Of a DNA stretch of 64,000 nucleotides, positions 31,437 through 40,600 are shown in pieces; position 1 is the stretch's first letter; every line of letters starts with the position of its first letter. Position numbers and translations under genes: made by a program. The notes below the pieces were generated by a model, which had not been told where the DNA came from, made no database searches, and worked only from the letters and a program-made list of their open reading frames with translations. Source of the DNA: Paludisphaera rhizosphaerae (GTDB lineage: Bacteria; Planctomycetota; Planctomycetia; Isosphaerales; Isosphaeraceae). The stretch spans positions 1 through 64,000 of the forward strand of contig NZ_JAALCR010000018.1 in NCBI RefSeq assembly GCF_011065895.1, in the 5' to 3' direction.

Positions 31437-34400
31437 ATGATGCACGCGCGATGGCTGCCGGGCTTGGTAGGCTGGATCGGGACGGTTGCGGCGATGGCGA
31501 CCGCAAGCGAACCGGCCGCCGACGCGGGACGCAAACTGATCGTCCCCGAGGGCTTCACAATCGAGCGAGTCGCCGGCTCGCCGCTGGTGCAGCGGCCGAT
31601 CACCGCGGCGATCGACGAGGAAGGCCGGCTCTACGTCGCCGACTCGTCGGGATCGAACGAGAAGGTCGAGATCCAACTGGAGAAGAAGCCCCACCGGATC
31701 GTCCGCCTGGAGGACAAGAACGGCGACGGCGTCTACGACGAATCGGTCGTCTTCGCCGAGGGGATGATGTTCCCCGAGGGGACCATGTGGCTGGACGGCT
31801 CGCTCTACGTCGCCGCCCCGCCGAGCATCTGGAAGCTCACCGACACCGACGGCGACGGTAAGGCCGACGAGCGCGTCGAGTGGTTCCAGGGCAAGACCCT
31901 CACCGGCTGCGCCAACGACCTGCACGGCCCTTACCCCGGGCTCGACGGCCGCGTCTACTGGACCAAGGGGGCGTTCGCCGAGCAGACCTACGGCCGTCCC
32001 GACAAGACCCCGTTCGTCACCAGCGCCTCGCACATCTTCCGCTCCCGCCGCGACGGATCGGAGATCGAGCCGGTGCTCACCGGCGGCATGGACAACCCCG
32101 TCGACGTGGCGTTCACGGCGACCGGCGAGCGGATCCTCTCGTGCACGTTCCTCCAACGCCCCGGCGGCGGATTCCGAGACGGCCTGATCCACAACGTCTA
32201 CGGCGGGATCTGGGGCAAGGTGAACCGCGTCCTGGACGCGCCGGTCCACAAGTGGACGGGCCCCGGCGTCATGCCCCCCCTGCTCCACATGGGACCGGCG
32301 GCGCCCTCGGGACTGACCTGCATCGAATCGCCGGCGCTCGGCGATGATGTTCAGGGGAACCTCTTCGCCTGCTACTTCAACCTGCACAAGGTCAGCCGGC
32401 ACGTGCTGACCCCCTCGGGGTCGACGTTCACGACCAAGGATCAGGACTTCGTGACGAGTCCCGACCTGGACTTCCACCCGACCGACGTGGTGGAGGACGC
32501 CGACGGCAGCCTGCTGGTGATCGACACCGGCGGCTGGTACAAGCTCTGCTGCCCGACGTCGCAGCTCTCCAAGCCGGATGAGCTGGGCGGCGTCTATCGC
32601 GTCCGTCGAAAGGGTGCGGCCAAGGTCGTCGACCCGTATGGCAAGTACGTCGAATGGAAGAAGATGAAAGCGCCCGAGTTCGTTGGGCTGCTGACCGACG
32701 CCCGCCCGGCCGTTCGTCGCCGGGCCCTGGAAGCGCTTGGGAAGCTGGGCGTCGAGGCGGTCGGCGATCTGGCCGAGGCGGTCCAGCGATCGCGCTCGGT
32801 GGAGGTCCGCCGCAACGCGATCTGGGCGTCGGCCCGGATCGACGCGCCTGAAGCCCGCGCCGTGGCTCGGACCGGCCTGACCGACAGTGATGAGGGCGTC
32901 CGCCAGACCGCCGCGGCGGTGGTCTCGCTGACGCGGGACGCCGAGGCGCTGCCGCAGCTCACGGCTCTGATCCTGAGCGAATCTCCCTTCAACCGCCGCG
33001 CCGCGGCCGAGGCCATGGGTCGCATCGGCGACCGTTCGGCCGTCCCGACGATCCTCAAGGCTCTGAGCGACGTCACGGCCGACGACCGCTTCCTGCACCA
33101 CGCCCTGACCCTCGCCCTGATCCAGATCGCCGATCCCCAGGCGACCGCCCCCGCGCTCGGTTCGTCCGAGCCCCGCGTCCGACGGGCGGCGTTGATGGCG
33201 ATCGACCAGATGGACGGCGGCGGGCTCGACCCGCAGAAGACGGCCTCGCTGCTGGCCGACTCGGATCCGGGCGTCCGCGAGATCGCCGCCTGGATCATCG
33301 GCCGCCGTCCCGAATGGGGCCAGGCTCTCGCCGGGTTCTTCCGCGATCGGCTCCGTCTCGCTGATCTTTCACCGGCCGACCGCGCCGCGCTGGAGGGCCA
33401 GCTCGCCGGCAACGCCGCCTCGCCGGCCGTCCGCGACCTGCTGGGCGAGACCGTCGCCTCGGCCCCCGACGTCGCCCGCGTCAGCGCCCTGAAGTCGATG
33501 GCCCTGGCCCGGCCCAAGGACGTCCCCGCCGCCTGGCTCGCCGCACTCGTCGACGTCCTGCGCAACTCCAACGCCGCGCTCGCCCGCCAGGCCGTGGCGA
33601 CCGCCCGGGCGCTGGCTCCGCCCGTCGCGACGGCCAGGACCCTGGCTCCTCCCCTGCTCGGCCTGGCCGACCGCGCCGACTTCCCCACCGACGGCCGTCT
33701 GGAAGCTCTTTCCGCCGTCCCCGGGGGGCTGACGAAGGTCGAGCCGGCGACGTTCGCGTTCCTGCTGGAGGGGCTCGATCCGGACGGGACCGTCGCCGTC
33801 CGCGGCCTGGCCGCCGACGTCCTCTCGAAGGCGAAGCTCGCCCCCGCCCAGCTCGACGCCCTCGTGGCCGCGCTGGCGAAGGCCGGCCCGCTGGAGGTCG
33901 ACCGCCTGCTCACCGCCTACGACGCCCAGTCCGACGACGCGCTCGGAAAGAAGCTGGTCGCGGCCCTGCTGGACTCTCCCGCCCTGTCGAGCCTCCGCAC
34001 CGACGCCCTGAAGACCCACCTGGCGAAGTTCGGCCCGGCGACGCGCGACGCCGCCAAGGCCCTGTTCGACCGCCTCAACGCCGACGCCGCCAAGCAACAG
34101 GCGAGGCTCGACGACCTGCTCCCGAAGCTGACCGGCGGCGACATCCGCCGCGGGCAGCTTGTCTTCCAGGGCTCGAAGGCGGCCTGCACCACCTGCCACG
34201 CCATCGGCTACCGCGGCGGCGACGTCGGCCCCGACCTCACCAGGATCGGCGGCGTGCGTACCGAGCGCGACCTGCTGGAGGCCGTCCTCTATCCCTCGGC
34301 CAGCTTCGTCCGCAGCTATGAGCCGGTCGTGATCGCCACGGCCGACGGCAAGGTCCACAGCGGCCTCCTCAAGGGCGAGACCCCCGAGGAATACCTGCTG

Positions 34401-34553
34401 GTCACCGGCGCCGATCAGTCCGCCCGCATCCCCCGCGGCGACGTCGAGGAGATCCGCCCCGGCACCGTCTCCGTGATGCCCGCGGGCCTCGACCAGCAGC
34501 TTTCAACCCAGGACCTCGCCGATCTCGTCGCCTTCCTCAAGGCGTGCCGCTGA
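31437..34553 (+). CDS. PVC-type heme-binding CxxCH protein 1 (propeller + HEAT + cytochrome c)
   Basis: 1,038 residues with a signal peptide (residues 1-24, ending A-T-A-S-E). Residues about 35-400 form a glucose/sorbosone dehydrogenase-like propeller (P-E-G-F-T-I-E-R-V-A at entry, then L-Y-V-A-D-S-S-G and D-T-G-G-W-Y). About 410-890 is a HEAT-repeat array (V-R-R-R-A-L-E-A-L-G-K-L-G and similar). The last 140 residues are a c-type cytochrome domain with C-T-T-C-H near 916 and a distal M-P-A-G-L. This is the family annotated as membrane-bound dehydrogenase/PVC-type heme-binding. The substrate is unknown; carbohydrates are suspected. Its 3' end overlaps the convergent membrane protein gene by 17 bases. 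Confidence 0.85.
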   Translation: MMHARWLPGLVGWIGTVAAMATASEPAADAGRKLIVPEGFTIERVAGSPLVQRPITAAIDEEGRLYVADSSGSNEKVEIQLEKKPHRIVRLEDKNGDGVYDESVVFAEGMMFPEGTMWLDGSLYVAAPPSIWKLTDTDGDGKADERVEWFQGKTLTGCANDLHGPYPGLDGRVYWTKGAFAEQTYGRPDKTPFVTSASHIFRSRRDGSEIEPVLTGGMDNPVDVAFTATGERILSCTFLQRPGGGFRDGLIHNVYGGIWGKVNRVLDAPVHKWTGPGVMPPLLHMGPAAPSGLTCIESPALGDDVQGNLFACYFNLHKVSRHVLTPSGSTFTTKDQDFVTSPDLDFHPTDVVEDADGSLLVIDTGGWYKLCCPTSQLSKPDELGGVYRVRRKGAAKVVDPYGKYVEWKKMKAPEFVGLLTDARPAVRRRALEALGKLGVEAVGDLAEAVQRSRSVEVRRNAIWASARIDAPEARAVARTGLTDSDEGVRQTAAAVVSLTRDAEALPQLTALILSESPFNRRAAAEAMGRIGDRSAVPTILKALSDVTADDRFLHHALTLALIQIADPQATAPALGSSEPRVRRAALMAIDQMDGGGLDPQKTASLLADSDPGVREIAAWIIGRRPEWGQALAGFFRDRLRLADLSPADRAALEGQLAGNAASPAVRDLLGETVASAPDVARVSALKSMALARPKDVPAAWLAALVDVLRNSNAALARQAVATARALAPPVATARTLAPPLLGLADRADFPTDGRLEALSAVPGGLTKVEPATFAFLLEGLDPDGTVAVRGLAADVLSKAKLAPAQLDALVAALAKAGPLEVDRLLTAYDAQSDDALGKKLVAALLDSPALSSLRTDALKTHLAKFGPATRDAAKALFDRLNADAAKQQARLDDLLPKLTGGDIRRGQLVFQGSKAACTTCHAIGYRGGDVGPDLTRIGGVRTERDLLEAVLYPSASFVRSYEPVVIATADGKVHSGLLKGETPEEYLLVTGADQSARIPRGDVEEIRPGTVSVMPAGLDQQLSTQDLADLVAFLKACR

Positions 34554-36507
34554 TCGTCCCCTTCGTCGACGGCTTCCGCCGCCAGACTTCGAGCGTCCCG
34601 AATCGAGCCTCCGGCGCATAGTCGCGCCGGACGGCCTCGATCAGTTTCGGCAGTTCCAGTCGATGATCGACGCGCTTCACGCTCGGCTCCCAGACGACGA
34701 TCGAGTCCGGGCCCGAAGCCTCGAGTTGTCGAGCGAACTCCTCGTCGAGATCCATCCGGACGAGCCACATCCAGCAGATCCCCGAGTCCGCGCGGAACGG
34801 CGAGGGTCGACCCGTCGGCCCGTTGACCGGCGAAAGCGGCAGCCGCCTGAAGATGTTGGCGACGACCGTCTCCGGCCCCGTGGATTCGCGGATGTATCTC
34901 AGCAGTCCGTTGTAATCGTCCCACGGATGCGCTGGGTGGAAGTAAGGATCGAAGTCGAGATAGGCGCCCGGCGGCATGGACGGCCGGCCTCCCCGGGCCC
35001 ACGTACAGACCGCATCAAGGCTCGCCGCGAGGCTGCAGTTCCAGGGCTCTCGCAGCGGGACCGATTCGTACATCAGCGCCAGGATCGCCAGTACCCCCAG
35101 GAACGCCTTGCGAATCGAGGCGGTTCCCCTCCCCCCTGGAGGAGGAGGGTGGCCCGAAGCGTCGGATGAGGGGGCGACCGGCGGCGCAGGGACTTCCGCC
35201 GGAGCGTTCTCAAACCCTCGCCGGTCGTTCCCGCTTCGTGGCCTGTCTTCCTCCTCCAGAGGGGAAGACGTCGGAAGGCCGCCATTCGCGCGCACAGCAG
35301 TCCAAACGACCCATGCGACTGGCACCGCCCAGGCGATCGCCGTCACGAGTTTCAGCGGCATCTGGAGATAGCCGTGGTCGACCGGATGCAACGGCCGGTA
35401 GACGATCACGCCGCCGAGCGCTGCCAGCCAGACGCGGGCCGTCCATCGCAACGGGCCGCGGATGCTCAGCGCCGCCAACGCGACGATGGCCCCCGCCGTC
35501 GTGGGCGTCGCGATCTCTTCTCTGAGAATCATCAGGGCTCGCTCAGGGCTGAACGTGCTGTACGGCCCACCGTAGGAAGCGGTCCGCAGGTTCCGCAGAA
35601 GGTCGTCCAGAATCCCAGCGGCGACCAACGGCGCGAAGCCGATCGCGACGAACACGGCAAACGCGCCGGCCCATCCGACGACCCTCGCCGCTCGCCGCCG
35701 CCAGGAATCGATCTCGCGCTCATCGCCCCCCTGCCAGGCCGCCAGGGCCATCGCGGGGAGGAATACGACGAGGTGCGGCCGGATCGTGAACGCCGCCGCG
35801 GCCGTCGCCGCCGACGCCCATCGACCACCCCTCCCCGGCCACGTCTGCATCGTCATCAGCGCGACGGCGGCCAGGAGCGTTGTATGCCAGTCGCGCTGGG
35901 CGACGATCTGGTAGGGGACGTCGAAGTACGCCGCGAGGATCACGAAATACGCCAGCGACCCCGGCAGCATTCCGCCCAGCCGCCGCCGACTCCATTCCAG
36001 GAGCACGCCGCCCAGCGCCAGCAGAGTCGCGGCGTCCGCGATGTACGGCAACCCCGCACGTCCCCAACCGAACGCCCGGCCGAGCAGCCAGTGGAAGTAA
36101 ACGTGCCCCGGGAAGTTGTACGACCGAATATCGCGATACGGCAGGACTCCCAGGCTCCACGACCGCGCCGTGACGGCGTAGGAGTCCTGGTCTCGAGCCC
36201 AGGGCCAGTAGGGATAATGCGGGAGGAACGCCGCGAGCCGGAAGACCGTCCAGGCCGCCAGAATGAGGAACAGCCCGCGCCGCAAGAGCCAGGTCGAAGA
36301 CGACTCGATGAAGTCTCGCTCCCGCCTGCGGAGGTGCGTTCGTTCCACCCCGATCCAGATCAAGGCGACGGCCGCGAGCCCCCATTCGACGGGGTTCTGC
36401 ACCATCGTCTTCGGCAGATAAGCCGATGCCAGAGCAGGCGCCAGAACAAGCGTCAGCACCGCCGCAGCCAGCCCCACCCCCCAGGCGACCGCGCGTGACA
36501 GTCCCAA
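34537..36507 (-). CDS. Polytopic membrane protein, glycosyltransferase-39-like, with an in-frame repeat insertion
   Basis: 656 residues. It has about ten hydrophobic helices and a periplasmic loop pattern after the second or third helix (Y-P-Y-W-P-W-A-R-D-Q-D-S-Y). D-I-R-S-Y-N-F-P-G-H-V-Y-F-H-W-L-L-G is reminiscent of dolichyl-phosphate-mannose/ArnT-type GT-C enzymes. The C-terminal ~150 residues are soluble. It starts with TTG at 36507 (GAGGA about 9 bases upstream). About 51 residues near position 415-465, low in hydrophobicity and Pro/Glu/Arg-rich, are the translation of palindromic repeat copy 3 and interrupt the polypeptide between two helices. Exact activity unknown. Confidence 0.65.
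   Translation of the reverse strand: MGLSRAVAWGVGLAAAVLTLVLAPALASAYLPKTMVQNPVEWGLAAVALIWIGVERTHLRRRERDFIESSSTWLLRRGLFLILAAWTVFRLAAFLPHYPYWPWARDQDSYAVTARSWSLGVLPYRDIRSYNFPGHVYFHWLLGRAFGWGRAGLPYIADAATLLALGGVLLEWSRRRLGGMLPGSLAYFVILAAYFDVPYQIVAQRDWHTTLLAAVALMTMQTWPGRGGRWASAATAAAAFTIRPHLVVFLPAMALAAWQGGDEREIDSWRRRAARVVGWAGAFAVFVAIGFAPLVAAGILDDLLRNLRTASYGGPYSTFSPERALMILREEIATPTTAGAIVALAALSIRGPLRWTARVWLAALGGVIVYRPLHPVDHGYLQMPLKLVTAIAWAVPVAWVVWTAVRANGGLPTSSPLEEEDRPRSGNDRRGFENAPAEVPAPPVAPSSDASGHPPPPGGRGTASIRKAFLGVLAILALMYESVPLREPWNCSLAASLDAVCTWARGGRPSMPPGAYLDFDPYFHPAHPWDDYNGLLRYIRESTGPETVVANIFRRLPLSPVNGPTGRPSPFRADSGICWMWLVRMDLDEEFARQLEASGPDSIVVWEPSVKRVDHRLELPKLIEAVRRDYAPEARFGTLEVWRRKPSTKGTISGTP
35121..35273 (+). 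repeat. Palindromic repeat family 1, copy 3, inside a coding sequence
   Basis: Recognisable family-1 blocks (CCTGGAGGAGGAGGGTGGCC, GTCGGATGAGGGGGCGACCG, TTCTCAA, CCGGTCGTTCCCGCTTCGTG, GGGGAAGACGTC) lie within the leftward membrane-protein frame and add no stop. It is more diverged than copies 1, 2 and 4. The frame resumes with a hydrophobic helix on either side. Confidence 0.75.
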
Positions 36508-36686
36508 GGTGCCGTGTCCTCGCGAAGTACCCGACGATCATTGTCTCATCGGCGACTCCACATCATACGGCGACTGGGCTTCCCGATCGACGAGGCGCGT
36601 CGGCCGAGCACTCAGCATCGATCCCGATGGCTGAAAGGAGGCGGCAAGGGGGGCCTCGCCGCCTTGAGCGAGAATCGTCGATCGAC

Positions 36687-37892
36687 TCAGGAATTTCTGG
36701 GGGCGAAACTGAAGTTCAGGCCGGCGATCGACTGTCCCTGGAAATTGACGTCGTAGTTGATTTCGTTGAGTTGGCGGCCGTCGGTCGGCTGCACAGGGCG
36801 AGCGTTGGGCAAAAAGTCGTTGCCGTCGGCGAGGGTCTCGTACTCTTGAAGCTGCGCGAAGTCGAGAGTGATCGGGGTGGCGAAGACCATCCAGTTCAAC
36901 GGCTGCGCCAGCGGCGGAGTGGTCAGCGACCCCTGGAAGTACCAGCCCGTCATGTCGGTCGGCAGGAGCTTGGAGAAGTCGAGGACGCCCACGTTGCTCC
37001 CCGGCGTCGAGGTGCCGGCCGGCGTCTCCGACAGATGCTCCGTCGCCGCCGCGAGGATCGGGTCGAGCGCGTCGTTGTGCGCCCCCAATTGCAGGAAAAC
37101 CGCCAGGACGGTCGCACCGCCTTCGGCGCTCGTGTTCACGAAGTGGACTTCCATGTTGTACGTGTGGCCGTCGACCTGATTCTCGGACGGGTCGTGGAAA
37201 TGGAATTCGGTCAGGGAGAACGTCCGGCCGGCCAGCGTGATCGTATCCGGGTTGGCAGCCGTCGCGCCGGGGAAATTGAGCTGGAGCTGCGAACCGGTGT
37301 TCGTCATCGACGTCGGCGCGGCGGCGGCGTACGAGACGTTCAGAACCCGGCTCAGATCGGTGGTCGGCCCCACAATGTTGATCGGTGACTGGAACGGCAG
37401 CGTCCCCGCCGAGGCGACCGTCCACCAGCTCGTCGGGCCGACTGGCCCCTTCGACGGGTCGCTGTTCCCCGTCCTGTAGTTCCACGACGATCTATCGAAG
37501 CCCGGCTCCATCGAGCCCGTCGGGACGGCGTTGGTGAAGGTCGGGGCGACCTGCACCCCGTTGCGCGGGGCCACAGCGCGGACGACGTAAGCGCCCTTGT
37601 CGTGGACACGGAACGAATAGCGTCCGCGGGGTCCGGTAAGGACTGTCCACTCGACCTGGCCGTTTGCGTCGACCAGTTGGATCGGCACGCGCCCGAGGGG
37701 CCGCCCCGTCGCCGCGTTGGTCACCTGGCCTGAAAGCGTGCTCGTCGCGGCCCCCCCGTGCAACGCAGCCGCCCAGGACGTCACGGTCGAGGCGTTCAGC
37801 ACGACGCGGCGGTCCAGCGCCTCGACGGTCGGCTCGTAGGCGCCCCGACACTTCCGGCCTGGTTCGCAGGCCCCATACGTTCTCGTCTTCAT
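36687..37892 (-). CDS. Secreted alpha-carbonic anhydrase with an N-terminal beta-sandwich domain
   Basis: 401 residues. The N-terminus carries V-E-A-L-D-R-R-V-V-L-N-A, the planctomycete surface-protein motif. Residues about 52-120 are a carboxypeptidase-regulatory/Cna-B-like domain (L-S-G-Q-V-T-N-A-A-T-G-R-P-L). The rest is alpha-carbonic anhydrase: W-N-Y at 137-139, Q-S-P-I-N-I at 168, F-H-F-H at 230-233 and M-E-V-H at 247-250 supplying the three zinc histidines (231, 233, 250), Glu237, and the G-S-L-T-T-P-P-L active-site loop. It hydrates CO2, here probably on the cell surface. The ATG at 37892 is preferred to the extended frame at 38048. Confidence 0.9.
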   Translation of the reverse strand: MKTRTYGACEPGRKCRGAYEPTVEALDRRVVLNASTVTSWAAALHGGAATSTLSGQVTNAATGRPLGRVPIQLVDANGQVEWTVLTGPRGRYSFRVHDKGAYVVRAVAPRNGVQVAPTFTNAVPTGSMEPGFDRSSWNYRTGNSDPSKGPVGPTSWWTVASAGTLPFQSPINIVGPTTDLSRVLNVSYAAAAPTSMTNTGSQLQLNFPGATAANPDTITLAGRTFSLTEFHFHDPSENQVDGHTYNMEVHFVNTSAEGGATVLAVFLQLGAHNDALDPILAAATEHLSETPAGTSTPGSNVGVLDFSKLLPTDMTGWYFQGSLTTPPLAQPLNWMVFATPITLDFAQLQEYETLADGNDFLPNARPVQPTDGRQLNEINYDVNFQGQSIAGLNFSFAPRNS

Positions 37893-38314
37893 GGATGACG
37901 ACTCCAGAAGCCGCCGGAACAGCCGGTCGGCCGATCGGTCGGTTGCAATCCCCCGGAACGACGCCGTCCCGGGATAGCCTGAAACGAGGTGCGCATCGGC
38001 AAGACCGAACGCCCCCCATGGAGGCTGAAGCGTGGGAAACCGAGTCAAAATCTGCTTGAGGACACCCCTGAATCTCCCAAACTAAGACTTAATAGACGCT
38101 CGCGCTCGATTCCACTCACTTCCCGAGAGGGAAAGCTGTTTTTCTTGAGAATATGGTCCGCTAATGTTCGACATCGCCCTCGACTTCGACCCCATGGCCG
38201 AATGGCACCCTCTTTGATCGAGACCCGGCGGCGGCTACCCTGGTTAGCATGGCGCCGATAGGGTCGGTCGGGGCCGACACCATTCCGGGTCCATCGCGAA
38301 CGGAGGGCGGGTCG
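37893..38314. other. Divergent promoter region
   Basis: This 422-base gap lies between the carbonic anhydrase and FAD-oxidoreductase starts. It is AT-richer at about 38080-38170. A weak hairpin TTCCC-gaga-GGGAA at 38120-38133 precedes a run of five T (38139-38143), possibly the end of a small transcript. No gene was seen. Confidence 0.35.
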
Positions 38315-40315
38315 ATGAAGCGCGAGCGCGACGGTCTGTTGGGGCGCCGAGAGTTTCTGGCGACGGCGGCGGGGGCCTCGGCTTATTCGCTGTTCGTCTT
38401 CGCGGACGGGGCCTCGGCCCTCGCGGGGGAACCGCAGCGATCGCCGGAGCAGATCCGAGGCGTCTTCGAAACGCTCGCCCCGAGCGATCCGGCGGCCGTT
38501 AAGCGACGGTTCGAGGGCGAGCCGAACATGACGCTCGTCGACCTGGAGTGCGACCTCCTCGTCGCCGGCGGCGGCCCGGCCGGCGTCATGGCGGCGCTCG
38601 CGGCGGCGCGACACGGGGCTAAGGTCGTGCTCGTCCAGGACCGCTCGCGGCTCGGCGGGAACTCGTCGAGCGAGGTCAAGATGCACATCGTCGGCGCCAA
38701 CTGCCATGGCGGCCGGCCCGGCTGGCGCGAGGGCGGCATCCTCGAAGAACTCCGCCTCGACGACGCCGCCAACAACCCCCAGCGCTGCTGGGAGCTTTGG
38801 GACCTGCTCCTCTACGACAAGCTGGTCTCCAACCCCAACATCACCCTGATCCTCGAAACCGCCGTCGTCGCCGCCGACGTCAAGGACGGCCGCATCGAGC
38901 GCGTCCTCGCCCGCTGCGACAAGTCCGAGCACCTCTACCGGATCAAGTGTCGCTACGCCGCCGACTGCACGGGCGATTCGCGGCTGGCGCTCGAGTCGGG
39001 CGCGACGGTCCGCTGGGGGCATGAGGCCCGCGACGAGTTCCGCGAGTCGCTCGCCCCGCCTGAGCCGAACCGTGAGACTGAGGGCTCCAGCATCCTGTTC
39101 ACGGCTCGCGACTACGGCAAGCCGATGCCCTACAAGGCCCCCGCCTGGGCCCGCAAGATCGGCCCCGAACAGCTCAATCACCGGCCGGTCGGCAAGAAGA
39201 GCTGGGAATACGGCTACTGGTGGATCGAGTGGGGCGGCGGCCACGACATGATTCGCGACAACGAGCGGATCCGCTTCGAGTTGCTCTCGATCGTCACCGG
39301 CGTCTGGGACTACATCAAGAACTCGGGCAAGTATCCCGACGCCGCCAACTGGGCGCTCACCTGGGTCGGCATGATGACCGGCAAGCGCGAGAGCCGACGC
39401 ATCCAGGGAGACCACATGCTCACGCAGAACGACTGCATGAGCTTCACCGACTTCGACGACGCCGTCGCCATCGGCGGCTGGCCGCTCGACGAGCATCCCT
39501 CGCCGGGCTTCGACGATTCGAGCCAGCCTCCCTACGTCAGCACCAAGCTGGCCGAGGTCTACAACATCCCGCTGCGGTCGCTCTACAGCAAGGATATCTC
39601 GAACCTCTTCATGGCCGGCCGCAACGCCAGTTGCTCGCACGTCGCGTTCACGTCGACGCGCGTCATGGCCACCTGCGCCGTGATGGGTCAGGCCGCCGGC
39701 ACCGCCGCCGCGCTCTGCTCGCGGTACAACCTCACGCCTCGCGAGCTGTATCGCGACAAGCCCAGGCTGAAGGAGCTTCAGCAGACGCTCCTCCGCGACG
39801 ATCAGACCATCAAGAACCTTCGCGCCGACGACCCGTCGGACCTCGCCCAGCAGGCGAAGGCCTCGGCGTCGGCCGTCGGCGAGGGTTCGAAGGCGGAGAG
39901 CGTGCTGGACGGCTTCGTCCGCGACATGCCGGGCTCGCTGGAGCACCGCTGGTCGGCCCCAATGTCCCCCGACGGCGCCTGGCTGGAGCTGACCTGGGCC
40001 GAGCCGAAGACGATCAAGCACGTCCAGATCACCTTCGACAGCGGCTTCCACCGCGAGCTGACTCTCAGCTCGGCCGGCCTCGGCGACAACGACCACGGCA
40101 TCCGGGCCCCCCAGCCCGAGACGATCCGCGACTACCGTCTCGTCGCCGAGACCGCCGACGGCAAGCGCGTGGAACTCGCCCACGTCGAAGGCAACCACCA
40201 GCGCCTCCGCCGCCACGACTTCACCCCCGTCGCCGCCTCCAAGCTCCGGATCGAAGTCGCCGCCACCAACGGCGCCGACTCCGCCCGGATCTACGAGGTC
40301 CGCGCGTACGGCTGA
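38315..40315 (+). CDS. Tat-exported FAD-dependent oxidoreductase (PF12831 type)
   Basis: 666 residues. A twin-arginine signal, G-R-R-E-F-L-A-T-A-A-G, lies at 10-20. The dinucleotide-binding V-A-G-G-G-P-A-G-V-M-A-A-L-A-A-A is at 83-98 and D-R-S-R-L-G-G-N-S-S-S-E near 106. A second FAD contact, F-M-A-G-R-N-A-S, is near 430, followed by A-T-C-A-V-M-G-Q-A-A-G-T-A. The last ~120 residues are a beta-sandwich resembling F5/8-type carbohydrate-binding domains. CGGAGGG before ATG 38315 supports the start. The substrate is unknown; planctomycete members are thought to act on sugars. It stands alone, divergent from carbonic anhydrase. Confidence 0.85.
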   Translation: MKRERDGLLGRREFLATAAGASAYSLFVFADGASALAGEPQRSPEQIRGVFETLAPSDPAAVKRRFEGEPNMTLVDLECDLLVAGGGPAGVMAALAAARHGAKVVLVQDRSRLGGNSSSEVKMHIVGANCHGGRPGWREGGILEELRLDDAANNPQRCWELWDLLLYDKLVSNPNITLILETAVVAADVKDGRIERVLARCDKSEHLYRIKCRYAADCTGDSRLALESGATVRWGHEARDEFRESLAPPEPNRETEGSSILFTARDYGKPMPYKAPAWARKIGPEQLNHRPVGKKSWEYGYWWIEWGGGHDMIRDNERIRFELLSIVTGVWDYIKNSGKYPDAANWALTWVGMMTGKRESRRIQGDHMLTQNDCMSFTDFDDAVAIGGWPLDEHPSPGFDDSSQPPYVSTKLAEVYNIPLRSLYSKDISNLFMAGRNASCSHVAFTSTRVMATCAVMGQAAGTAAALCSRYNLTPRELYRDKPRLKELQQTLLRDDQTIKNLRADDPSDLAQQAKASASAVGEGSKAESVLDGFVRDMPGSLEHRWSAPMSPDGAWLELTWAEPKTIKHVQITFDSGFHRELTLSSAGLGDNDHGIRAPQPETIRDYRLVAETADGKRVELAHVEGNHQRLRRHDFTPVAASKLRIEVAATNGADSARIYEVRAYG

Positions 40316-40419
40316 GCCGAAAATCGGACGAGGCCGATCGCCGACGCAAGGAGGCCGACGTCGGTGGTCCGAACAGCCAGGCAAGGAGCGGCGGATTTCG
40401 GATCGAGCGATACCGAAAA

Positions 40420-40577
40420 CGGTCTTCCCCCCTCGCGGGGGAAGACAGATCGCGATGATCAGATGAGGGGGGACGACCGCCGCTGGACGTGCTTCCGGCG
40501 TTCGGTTCTCAAGGCGACGCCGATCCCCCCTCTTCCGGCCCTTCGGGCCACCTTCCCCCGCGAGGGGGGAAGGCCGT
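40420..40577 (-). repeat. Palindromic repeat family 1, copy 4 (inverted)
   Basis: In inverse orientation: the GAAGGGCCGG-containing half is at the right (TTCCGGCCCTTCGGGCCACC) and the GACAGATCGCGATGATCAGA half at the left. The centre keeps ACGACCGCCG, GGACGTGC and GGTTCTCAA. It lies between the convergent FAD-oxidoreductase and SnoaL-like genes. Confidence 0.8.
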
Positions 40578-40600
40578 TATGGAGACCGGATCGGGCTCCA

